A stretch of 5,964 nt of DNA, taken from the NCBI GenBank assembly GCA_026645635.1, contig JAPKMV010000239.1:1-5964 (forward strand). The letters run 5' to 3'. The DNA is from Caldilineaceae bacterium (lineage in GTDB: Bacteria; Chloroflexota; Anaerolineae; Caldilineales; Caldilineaceae). Within the stretch, counting starts at the first letter, position 1; every line of letters begins with the position of its first letter. The notes beneath the pieces are model-generated. The model had not been told where the DNA came from and made no database searches. It saw only the letters and a program-made list of their open reading frames with translations. A program made the translations under genes and the position numbers. Shown piece by piece: positions 1 through 5,964 of the stretch.

Positions 1-1819
1 GCTCGCCGTGGCGGTGGGCAAGGATGCGGGCAATCACATCGAGCAGTCTGTCGTGCAGTTCCTGCTGCGCCGGTGTGAATTCGATCGTCACGGTCTCCGG
101 CTTGCGGGTCGTGAACTCACCGATGTCCCTGCGTCGGGTGCGGTTGATCAGCGAGCTGAATGTATAGAGTTCCTCGATAGTGCGCGTCAGCCCAACCCGT
201 TCAGCGTCATCAAGTGCGTCAGCGGACAACCGGTCATAGGCGTTCTGGAAGGTGTCCGACTCGGCCAGGAATACGCGACCCCAGGTAGTCTGCGCCGCCT
301 GTTCCAGGTGCGCCCTGGCTGCTTGCTGCCAATCCTCTCCGGCGCGGCGGCAGGCAGCCACAGCGGCGTTGATATGTGGATTAGGCGCAGCCATCGCCTC
401 AAAGCTGGCGTGGTCGATCACCAGGTCGGGGCGCAGCACATTCAGGAGAGTGAAGAGATCGTCGCTGCCCAGTTGCACCGGCGTTGCGGTCAGAAACAGC
501 ACGGCCTGGGCATGGTCACAGAAATAGCGAATGCCCTGGTGGAGCAGAGTTTCGGCGTTGCGGAGATGATGCGCCTCATCGACGATCACCAGGTCGAATT
601 TGGGCGGCGGGTCGAGGTTGAGCAAGCCGCGATCACGCGTCCTGGTGCGGCCGGGATTACCAAACACAAGCTCAGAATCAAAGAGTGAGAACGGCAGAAT
701 GGCTTTTGCATATTTCTCCGGCCATTCTCCTTCAAGATGAGTTTCGTTCAAGCAGTGGCGCAGCAGCGGCCCATCCAAAGCGGTGAAATCCTCGTCAAAC
801 CGCTTCATCTCAAGGAACCACTTCTTCTCGGCGACCAATGCTTTGGGGCAGATTATCAGCACCGAGGAAATATCCATGCGGGCGCGCAGCTCTTTGATGA
901 TCAGACCGGCCTCGATAGTTTTGCCTACACCTACCTCGTCGGCAATGAGCAACCGCGGTTGGTCGGCGCGGATCAATTTCAACACGGGGCGGTATTGGTA
1001 GGGTACAAAGTTGACTCGGCCTGAACGCAGTGAAAAGAGATTGGCAGTGGAGGGTGACAGCAGCTGCAGGCTGGTCAGATAGGCGCGCAGTTCATCGGCA
1101 GCCAGCGTCGCCCGCTCGTCATCAACTTCAACCAGTGCCTGCAACTGGCTTTCGTAATATTCGGATTTGGCATTGTTGTGGAATACGCGATAGCGATTCT
1201 CAGCGACGCCCTGGATCACATCGATCACCGACATGACCTGCGCGGGATTGGAACGCAACGCCACCAGATCGCCACGGCTGAAGAGCGGCTCCTGCATCCG
1301 TGTTGCGTTGGCGTCAACTGTTTGTGTCACTATTTCCTGGCGGAATTCCTTTCCTGGGATTCTTTGCGTACCCACTGCACTTTCAGCCGCCATCTGTTGC
1401 ACCACCCTAACTTTGGTTTCTTCCACCACGCCCAACGTTGCCGCTGCTGCGCCGATCATCGCCAGAAACCGCCCCAGCGTATCTGCGTCGCGATAAACTT
1501 CGGACGCCGGCGCTCCCTGGGCAGAAAGATGCGCCCAGCGGTTGCGCGCATTCTGAAGCTCTTTGACCCAGTTGCGACCCTCTCTGGGCAGCGAAAGCCG
1601 CGCGGAAAGCTCGTACCAATTCTGGTCAAGCACACGCAAAAGCGCAGCAAAGTCGAGTTGGTCGAGCGTTTTGCAGCCGTGTTCCTGCACCATGCGCTGC
1701 TGCTGGTAGCTCAGGCAATCTACGACGTGCCGCTGCCACCATGTATCCGAAAGGGAGGGCAGGTTGGCGCTGAGGAACTGCGCAAGTTCTACTGCCCCAA
1801 GTTGTAAGAGGTTGTTCAT
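1..1819 (-). CDS. Swt1-type HEPN domain fused to SNF2/RapA-like DEAH helicase (partial, C-terminus beyond the left edge)
   Basis: Hand translation gives 606 uninterrupted codons from ATG 1819 to the left edge; the stop lies outside. Residues 1-130 form a helical domain with R92-NRWA-H97, the Rx4H motif of HEPN ribonucleases, after a segment (DQNW...RNWVKELQNARNRWAH) that resembles Swt1-type HEPN domains. Residues 180-226 (FSRGDLVALRS...YYESQL) look like a small Tudor/RapA-N-like beta domain. The SNF2 lobe 1 follows: PYQYRPVLKLI, Walker A GVGKT at 297-301, DEAH at 414-417 and TATP at 444-447. INRTRRRDIGEFTTRKPETV near the end is typical of the bridge to lobe 2, which is cut off. The family is expected to translocate on nucleic acid with ATP; HEPN cleavage of RNA, perhaps in phage defence, is inferred. 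An in-frame stop at 1829-1831 leaves ATG 1819 as the first start, but no good Shine-Dalgarno precedes it. It could instead be a housekeeping RapA-like remodeller, though the HEPN domain argues against that. Confidence 0.9.
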   Translation of the reverse strand, partial: MNNLLQLGAVELAQFLSANLPSLSDTWWQRHVVDCLSYQQQRMVQEHGCKTLDQLDFAALLRVLDQNWYELSARLSLPREGRNWVKELQNARNRWAHLSAQGAPASEVYRDADTLGRFLAMIGAAAATLGVVEETKVRVVQQMAAESAVGTQRIPGKEFRQEIVTQTVDANATRMQEPLFSRGDLVALRSNPAQVMSVIDVIQGVAENRYRVFHNNAKSEYYESQLQALVEVDDERATLAADELRAYLTSLQLLSPSTANLFSLRSGRVNFVPYQYRPVLKLIRADQPRLLIADEVGVGKTIEAGLIIKELRARMDISSVLIICPKALVAEKKWFLEMKRFDEDFTALDGPLLRHCLNETHLEGEWPEKYAKAILPFSLFDSELVFGNPGRTRTRDRGLLNLDPPPKFDLVIVDEAHHLRNAETLLHQGIRYFCDHAQAVLFLTATPVQLGSDDLFTLLNVLRPDLVIDHASFEAMAAPNPHINAAVAACRRAGEDWQQAARAHLEQAAQTTWGRVFLAESDTFQNAYDRLSADALDDAERVGLTRTIEELYTFSSLINRTRRRDIGEFTTRKPETVTIEFTPAQQELHDRLLDVIARILAHRHGE

Positions 1820-1870
1820 TGCATTGTGTTAGAGCGCAGGCAGAACCTGACAGGGTTGCAAGATAGTTGA

Positions 1871-1892
1871 TCGCACAGATGAGCGTCGCACA
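1871..1892 (-). repeat. Pair of 7-bp direct repeats in the helicase leader
   Basis: The heptamer TGTGCGA (minus strand) occurs at 1886-1892 and again at 1871-1877, 15 bp apart start to start. Both copies lie between the putative -10 box and the helicase start codon. They could be an operator for a regulator or chance; the 15-bp spacing does not match one helical turn, so this is only a weak suggestion. Confidence 0.3.
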
Positions 1893-1908
1893 TGCTGTGG
1901 TTGAACAA

Positions 1909-1917
1909 AGTATACCA
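1909..1917 (-). promoter_or_regulatory. Probable extended -10 promoter for the helicase gene
   Basis: On the minus strand TGGTATACT reads as an extended -10 element: TGN followed by TATACT, one mismatch from TATAAT. No convincing -35 hexamer is found at 16-18 bp; the best-placed bases are GC-rich (around AGGCTC), which is tolerated with an extended -10. Transcription would begin near 1902, giving a leader of about 80 nt before ATG 1819. It is the only promoter-like sequence I see in the 143-bp gap and would let the helicase be transcribed apart from the transporter operon. A 4-bp stem (AACC/GGTT, 6-nt loop) lies in the leader at 1844-1857 and is probably trivial. Confidence 0.5.
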
Positions 1918-1922
1918 CACCG

Positions 1923-1951
1923 CTCTGCATTGAGCCTGCCCCGCAGCAGAG
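1923..1951 (-). repeat. Inverted repeat just after the binding-protein gene, possible weak terminator
   Basis: CTCTGC at 1923-1928 and GCAGAG at 1946-1951 are perfect complements flanking 17 nt, a few bases after the stop of the solute-binding protein. The position fits an operon end, but the loop is long, the stem has only 6 bp and no T-run follows on the minus strand, so it does not qualify as a standard intrinsic terminator. Confidence 0.25.
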
Positions 1952-1962
1952 TAGCCGAGCCA

Positions 1963-3240
1963 TCACCGCAAAAACTCCGCACTGCGCGCGGTGGCATTGC
2001 GGATCGCCTCATCCAGCGTGATCTGCCCGTAAAACGCCTGCTCCAACTCGGCGTCCACCACGCTCTCCACTTCGAGCCAGGTGGACATGGCCGGCAGGCT
2101 GCGCATGGCCGGGATCGCAGCGAGGAAGACCCGGCTGCTCGCCGGCCGGGCCTGCGGGTCGAGAAAGGCCGGGTCGGTGGCCAGATCGATGCGCGAGGGC
2201 ACCGTGCGCCCGGTGCGCGCCAGGATGCGCTGGCCGGCGCGGGTATTGGCAAATTCGACAAAACGCCAGGCCGCCGCCTGCTGCTTGCCCGCGGCGGACA
2301 GGCAGAAAGCGTCGGCGTGGAGGAGCGTGGCGGGCATCTTCCCCACCGGCAGCGGCGCCACATCCCACGCAAAGCCCTCGATCAGCCGGAACTCCGGCAC
2401 GGCGCGCCGGCTTTCCACGTACATCGCCAGCCGGCCGTTGAGAAAGCGGCTGAGGCTGCTTTCTGATGCCTCCGCTGCTGCGTCGGGCACGACCCCATGC
2501 ACCGTCTGCAGCGCCACAAACCAGGCCAGCGCGGCGCGGCTGGCCGGCGCGTCCAGGGTCAGGCGCGCCGGTGCGGCGGGGTCGTCCACCAGGTCGCCGC
2601 CGTTCATCCAGAGGAAGGGCGCGGCGCGGGCCAGCGTCGGCTCCACGCCCAGGCCGTACTGATCCGCTGCGCCGTCCCCGTCCAGGTCGCGGGTGAGCGC
2701 CTGCGCCGTCGCCAGAAACTCGTCCCACGTCCACGCGTCGCCGGGGGCGGGCAGGCCGGCCGCGGCAAAGAGATCCTGGTTGTAGTAGATTACGGGGCTG
2801 GACATGTTCTGCGGCAGGCAGATCAGTTCGCCCTGCCAGGTGAACGCGGCCAGGGCCTGCGGGTAAAAGTCCGCAGCTGCAAGCTCCGTGCTCTGCGCCA
2901 GGAAGGGGCCAACCGGCGCAATCGCGCCGCTGGCGACGAAGGGGCCGTAGCGCCGGTAGTTGATCAGGAAGATGTCGGGCGGCGCGCCCGCGGCGAAATC
3001 CGCCACCAGCCGCCGCTGAAAGTCGCGCACGCTGGGGATGTTCAGCAGCTCGACGCGCAGGCCGGGGTTTTCTGCCATGAAGGCAGCGACCAGCGTGCGA
3101 TAGGCGGCCTCGTCGGCCGGGTCGCCGGCAATGAGGAAGGTGAGCGGCGGCTCAGGGCGCGGCGCGCAGCCGCTTACCGCCAGCAGCCAGCCGGCCAGCA
3201 GCCCCGGAATGACCCAGCGCCATGCGCCCTGGAGAGACAC
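1963..3240 (-). CDS. Extracellular sugar-type ABC solute-binding lipoprotein
   Basis: This 425-residue protein has the usual length of group 1 (MalE/UgpB-like, CUT1) binding proteins. It should capture a carbohydrate-type ligand outside the membrane and deliver it to the two permeases encoded immediately upstream. Residues 1-24 form a lipoprotein signal peptide: basic residue near the start, a hydrophobic stretch, then AVSGC with Cys25 as the lipidation site. Family signatures follow: LTFLIAGDP near 33-41, [23 protein letters not shown] at 85-107, [15 protein letters not shown] at 152-166 and [13 protein letters not shown] at 171-183. D185-x-D187-x-D189-G then D193 ([12 protein letters not shown]) resembles a calcium-binding loop often seen in this family. 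GTG 3240 is chosen because a perfect AAGGAGG lies 7 nt upstream and the signal peptide starts there. It is the last gene of the operon, 3 bp after the second permease. The ligand cannot be named from sequence alone. Confidence 0.95.
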   Translation of the reverse strand: MSLQGAWRWVIPGLLAGWLLAVSGCAPRPEPPLTFLIAGDPADEAAYRTLVAAFMAENPGLRVELLNIPSVRDFQRRLVADFAAGAPPDIFLINYRRYGPFVASGAIAPVGPFLAQSTELAAADFYPQALAAFTWQGELICLPQNMSSPVIYYNQDLFAAAGLPAPGDAWTWDEFLATAQALTRDLDGDGAADQYGLGVEPTLARAAPFLWMNGGDLVDDPAAPARLTLDAPASRAALAWFVALQTVHGVVPDAAAEASESSLSRFLNGRLAMYVESRRAVPEFRLIEGFAWDVAPLPVGKMPATLLHADAFCLSAAGKQQAAAWRFVEFANTRAGQRILARTGRTVPSRIDLATDPAFLDPQARPASSRVFLAAIPAMRSLPAMSTWLEVESVVDAELEQAFYGQITLDEAIRNATARSAEFLR

Positions 3241-3243
3241 CGT

Positions 3244-4101
3244 TCAACCTCCTTGCAGGCTGCGGCGCAGCGGGTGGTTACTGCGCTGCAGCGCGCCCTG
3301 GAGCACAAAATAGAACAAGATCACCGGTGCGATCATCACCATCACCGCGGCCAGGAGCAGCGCCCAGTGGGTCGTCTCCATCTGCTGGAACATGCGCAGC
3401 CCCACCGCCACGGTGAAGCGTTCCGGCGACTTGAGAAAGAGCAGCGGGTCCACAAAATCGCTCCAAAAGTGGCTGAAGGCCAGCACCGCCACGGCCAGGG
3501 TGGTCGGGCGGGCCAGGGGCAGGGCGATGCGCCGCCAGCTCGTCCAGACGCCCGCGCCGTCCAGCCAGGCCGACTCGAACAGCTCGGGTGTGACCGAACG
3601 GAAATGCCAGAAGTACATCAGCACAAAGAGCGACTTCGCGCCCATCAACGCAGGAGCGACGAGCGCCACGTAGGTGTCGATCAGCCCAAGGTGGGCAAAG
3701 AGGACGTAGCGCGGCAGCCAGACGGCGCTGGTCGGCGCCAGCAGCAAGAGCAGCGCCAGCCCCACCAGCCAGCCGCGCACCGCCGGCGGCATCTGCGCCA
3801 TCGCGTATCCGGCCCAGGATGCGGTGAGAATCGTCAGCGTCGCCCCAGTGACGCTCACCAGCAGCGAGTTGGCGATCTGCTGCGCCAGCGGCACCAGGCG
3901 GAAGATCTCGCCGTAGTTGGCCCAGGCGACGCCGTGGGGAAACCAGCCGATGGTGCGCGCTGGCGGCAGCCCCACCGGCTGCAGCGACGCGCTCACTACC
4001 CAGAGCAGCGGGGCCAGAAAGAGCGCGGCGACGGCCAGCGCCGCTGCGTGCCAGCCAAGCCGCGCCAGGCGTCCGCGGGAGAACGGCTGCCTATGGTTCA
4101 T
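3244..4101 (-). CDS. CUT1-type ABC transporter permease, MalG/UgpE-like
   Basis: The product is a 285-residue integral membrane protein, the second half of the permease pair of a carbohydrate-type importer. Hydrophobic segments are visible near 17-38, 77-100, 110-130, 143-165, 200-220 and 248-270, matching the six-helix MalG plan. The EAA loop that docks the ATPase is E176-S-A-W-L-D-G182 followed by R-R-I-A-L-P ending at P195, close to the consensus EAA-x3-G-x9-I-x-[15 protein letters not shown] at 211-223 is another typical family stretch. I use ATG 4101, which overlaps the upstream permease by 11 bp. A TTG at 4155 would add 18 residues ([18 protein letters not shown]) lying wholly within the upstream gene; this extension is unlike MalG N-termini. 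The AGG three bases before the ATG is a weak ribosome site, so translation probably depends on coupling to the upstream gene. Confidence 0.94.
   Translation of the reverse strand: MNHRQPFSRGRLARLGWHAAALAVAALFLAPLLWVVSASLQPVGLPPARTIGWFPHGVAWANYGEIFRLVPLAQQIANSLLVSVTGATLTILTASWAGYAMAQMPPAVRGWLVGLALLLLLAPTSAVWLPRYVLFAHLGLIDTYVALVAPALMGAKSLFVLMYFWHFRSVTPELFESAWLDGAGVWTSWRRIALPLARPTTLAVAVLAFSHFWSDFVDPLLFLKSPERFTVAVGLRMFQQMETTHWALLLAAVMVMIAPVILFYFVLQGALQRSNHPLRRSLQGG
3248..3254 (-). promoter_or_regulatory. Strong Shine-Dalgarno for the binding-protein gene
   Basis: AAGGAGG on the minus strand, continuing into TT, sits 7 nt before the GTG at 3240 and inside the 3' end of the second permease gene. 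It decides the GTG start. It is much stronger than the sites of the two permease genes (GGGGGAG only 2 nt from TTG, and a bare AGG 3 nt from ATG), so it may raise binding-protein output from the shared transcript. Confidence 0.85.
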
Positions 4102-5008
4102 CGACCTGCGCCCAGCCGCCGCTGCGGCGAAAAACGAGCCAGACGAACAGGCCAATGGCGGCGAACATCACGCTCATCATGGCCGCGGCCTGGCCAATGC
4201 GCAGAGAACCGAAGGCTTCCTCGTAGATCAGGAAAGGGAGCAGGGTCGTGGCGTAGCCTGGGCCGCCGCCGGTCATGATCAAAGTGGGCGTGAACGCGGC
4301 GTGCGCGCCGATCACCACATCGCGCACCAGCAGCAGGAGCAGCCAGGGCAGCAGCAGCGGCCAGGTGATGTAGCGGAAAGCGGACCAGCGGCCCGCGCCG
4401 TCGAGCATGGCTGCCTGGAAGAAGGCAGCGGGCAGCGCCTGCCGCGCCGCGATCAGCAGCAGCATCCCTTCGCCGACGCGCACTGCCGCCATGATCACCA
4501 GTGCGGCGAGCGCCGTCGCCGGGTCGGCCAGCCAGAGTGGCTGTGGCAGCCGCACCGCGGCCAGCACGAGGTTGATCGGCCCATAGAGCGGGTTGAAAAG
4601 CCACAGCCAGATCAGCGCATAAGCCACGTCAGGCACCACGGCGCTCAGGTAGACGGCGGAACGATAGCCCTCCACGCCCCGGCGCACTGGGTGCAACAAC
4701 AGGGCCAGGAGCAGGGCGCCCAACACCTGGAGCGGCGCGGCGGTCAGGGCGAAGAGCAGCGAATTGCGCACTGCGATCCAGAAGACCTCGCGGCGAAAGA
4801 TGGCGGCGAAGTTTTCCAGCCCAACCCAGACCGGCGGCATAATGGCGTCATAGCGCGTGAAGGCCAAGCCGGCAGTCAGCAGCGTCGGCAGACCGATGAG
4901 CAAGAACGCGCCGGCCAGAAAAGGGGCCAGCATGAGCCAGAGCTGGGCGCGGCGCAGCAGGTGCGGACTCCAGCGCGGCGAGGTCGCAGCGCTGCGGTGA
5001 ACGCTCAA
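4091..5008 (-). CDS. CUT1-type ABC transporter permease, MalF/UgpA-like
   Basis: This 305-residue membrane protein is the first permease of the importer. After a short cytoplasmic tail, hydrophobic segments lie near 23-50, 82-106, 118-139, 165-187, 218-235 and 272-293. The EAA loop is Q198-A-A-M-L-D-G204 then I214-T-W-P217, with Trp where the consensus has Leu. [21 protein letters not shown] (246-266) is the characteristic MalF-family stretch before the last helix. The start is taken as TTG 5008, overlapping the TGA of the moeA-like gene (5005-5007) in a 4-bp TTGA junction that suggests translational coupling. GGGGGAG lies only 2 nt before the TTG, closer than ideal. The next Met (residue 26) would cut into the first membrane segment, so it is unlikely. 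The transported sugar is unknown, and the ATPase partner is not encoded in the window. Confidence 0.93.
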   Translation of the reverse strand: MSVHRSAATSPRWSPHLLRRAQLWLMLAPFLAGAFLLIGLPTLLTAGLAFTRYDAIMPPVWVGLENFAAIFRREVFWIAVRNSLLFALTAAPLQVLGALLLALLLHPVRRGVEGYRSAVYLSAVVPDVAYALIWLWLFNPLYGPINLVLAAVRLPQPLWLADPATALAALVIMAAVRVGEGMLLLIAARQALPAAFFQAAMLDGAGRWSAFRYITWPLLLPWLLLLLVRDVVIGAHAAFTPTLIMTGGGPGYATTLLPFLIYEEAFGSLRIGQAAAMMSVMFAAIGLFVWLVFRRSGGWAQVDEP

Positions 5009-5964
5009 AACTCCCCCAGCACCTGCCCCATGTGCGCCACGCCGTAGCCGCCCAGGGCCATGACCGCGGCCGCAAACCCCGCCGCCGGGTCGCGGATCAA
5101 CGCCAACAGCGGCTGCAGCAGCGGTGATTCGTAATGCTCCCTCGGGATCACCAGGTCGTAACGTTCATCGAAGAGGGGAACGAAATCCAGGTCGAGGGCG
5201 CGGGCCGCAGCCAGGATGCCGAGGCCGGTGTCAGCCGCGCCGCTTTTCACCGCGGCGGCTACGGCCAGGTGGGTGTACTCGGTGCGTTCGTGGCCCTGGA
5301 TCTGGCGCGGGTTGATCCCCCGCTGCTTGAGCACATAGTCGAGCAGCACCCGTGTGCCGGCGCCCCGCTGCCGGTTGACGAAGATCACATCCTCGCGCAG
5401 CAGATCCTCCAGTGCGGCCAATCCCTTCGGGTTGCCCTTAGGCACGATCAGCCCCTGGGTGCGGTTGACGAAGCCGAGGAGCACGCCGTGGATGCCCTCC
5501 GCCGCCAGCATCCGCTGCACGTAGCCCGTGTTGTACTCGCCCGTTTCCTCGTCGAGCAGGTGGCTGCCGGCAAAGTGCGCCTCGTTGCGCTGGAGCGCGA
5601 GCAGCCCGCTCACGCTGCCCACGTGGCTGGAGGAGAGACGCAGCGTCGGGTGCCGGCGCTGGAGCAGGTCGGCCAGCACGTCCAGCGTCATGTCGTGGCT
5701 GCCGATGCTGACGATGGTGTGCTCGATGGTGCGCGGGGAGCGCAGCAACTCCACGGTGACCGTCTCGCCCGCGTGGTGGCCCTCGGAGAAGCGCGGGATG
5801 GTGACGATGCCGTCGGCCTTGACCAGCGACATGATCACCCCGGAGCCGGAGGAAAGGGGCGTGGCGACGATGCGGTCGCCCACTTTGCCCAGGGACACCC
5901 GCAGAAACTCGTCCTCGCCCATGGGCGAGAGCACCTTGCGCGTCAGCACGGCCTGCATTTGCGG
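5005..5964 (-). CDS. MoeA C-terminal part fused to a PBP-like (LysR-substrate-type) domain, partial at the right edge
   Basis: The open frame enters from the right edge (codons for Pro and Gln precede the Met at 5958), so the start is missing and the Met is internal. The visible 319 residues begin with the end of a MoeA-like molybdopterin molybdenumtransferase: [22 protein letters not shown] at 7-28 and [22 protein letters not shown] at 36-57 match MoeA domain IV. From about residue 80 a periplasmic-binding-like domain follows: [29 protein letters not shown] at 132-145, NRQRGAGTR at 197-205, and [24 protein letters not shown] at 241-264. This order is known for MoeA/LysR-substrate-domain proteins of about 630 residues, so roughly the N-terminal half is off the window. 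MoeA inserts molybdenum into molybdopterin; the binding domain may sense molybdate or a related ligand, which is inference. It appears to be cotranscribed with the ABC permeases. The protein should be cytoplasmic. Confidence 0.92.
   Translation of the reverse strand, partial: PQMQAVLTRKVLSPMGEDEFLRVSLGKVGDRIVATPLSSGSGVIMSLVKADGIVTIPRFSEGHHAGETVTVELLRSPRTIEHTIVSIGSHDMTLDVLADLLQRRHPTLRLSSSHVGSVSGLLALQRNEAHFAGSHLLDEETGEYNTGYVQRMLAAEGIHGVLLGFVNRTQGLIVPKGNPKGLAALEDLLREDVIFVNRQRGAGTRVLLDYVLKQRGINPRQIQGHERTEYTHLAVAAAVKSGAADTGLGILAAARALDLDFVPLFDERYDLVIPREHYESPLLQPLLALIRDPAAGFAAAVMALGGYGVAHMGQVLGEF

Noticed and set aside
8..1807. Several plus-strand open frames (for example 8-688, 737-1024, 1178-1807)
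   Set aside because: They lie opposite the helicase frame, which carries ordered conserved motifs; the plus-strand products show none.
1626..2372. A 248-codon minus-strand frame spanning the end of the binding-protein gene, the gap and the helicase start
   Set aside because: It is out of frame with both real genes, Arg/Pro/Ala-rich and without recognisable features.
3244..4155. TTG at 4155 as the start of the MalG-type permease
   Set aside because: It would overlap the upstream permease by 65 bp and add a Ser/Ala-rich tail unlike the family; ATG 4101 gives a standard N-terminus.
2497..4278. A 593-codon open frame on the plus strand antisense to the binding-protein and MalG-type genes
   Set aside because: Its product is dominated by Arg, Gln, Gly and His without any domain; long antisense frames are expected opposite GC-rich genes, and the minus-strand proteins there are clear family members.
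3917..5047. A 376-codon plus-strand frame opposite the permease genes
   Set aside because: Its composition is Gln/Arg/Gly/His-rich with no domain; it is the antisense shadow of the MalF-type permease.
1..5964. CRISPR arrays, tRNA or rRNA genes, insertion-sequence ends or long repeats
   Set aside because: I saw no regularly spaced repeats, RNA gene signatures, transposase motifs or terminal inverted repeats; nearly all of the window is accounted for by the five genes.

Overview
The window is GC-rich bacterial DNA in which every supported gene lies on the minus strand, so transcription runs from high to low coordinates. The organism is probably a free-living bacterium. A MoeA protein fused to a periplasmic-binding-protein-like domain, a CUT1-type carbohydrate importer with a lipoprotein binding protein, GTG/TTG starts and tight gene overlaps would all suit Chloroflexota (Caldilineae/Anaerolineae-like). 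That placement is inference from gene style; there is no rRNA or marker gene here.

Right part (5964 to 1963): four genes run as one tightly packed unit. The order is the 3' portion of a moeA/PBP-like fusion, a MalF-type permease, a MalG-type permease and a lipoprotein solute-binding protein. Neighbouring genes overlap by 4 and 11 bp, and the third and fourth are 3 bp apart. The last three make the membrane and binding parts of a sugar-type ABC importer. No ATPase gene is in the window. The binding protein, needed in the greatest amount, is last but has by far the best Shine-Dalgarno sequence.

Middle (1962 to 1820): a 143-bp intergenic gap carries a probable extended -10 promoter (TGGTATACT), a weak inverted repeat just after the binding-protein gene and a pair of 7-bp direct repeats.

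Left part (1819 to 1): one continuous open frame of 606 codons runs off the left edge. Its product starts with a Swt1-type HEPN domain (RNRWAH motif), passes through a small beta-rich linker domain, and continues into a SNF2/RapA-like helicase core with Walker A, DEAH and TATP motifs. The C-terminal helicase lobe and stop lie outside the window. This layout looks like a nucleic-acid surveillance or antiphage protein and is the most interesting item here. It appears to be separately transcribed, and base composition is lower in GC than in the transporter genes, consistent with an accessory locus beside an ordinary metabolic operon.
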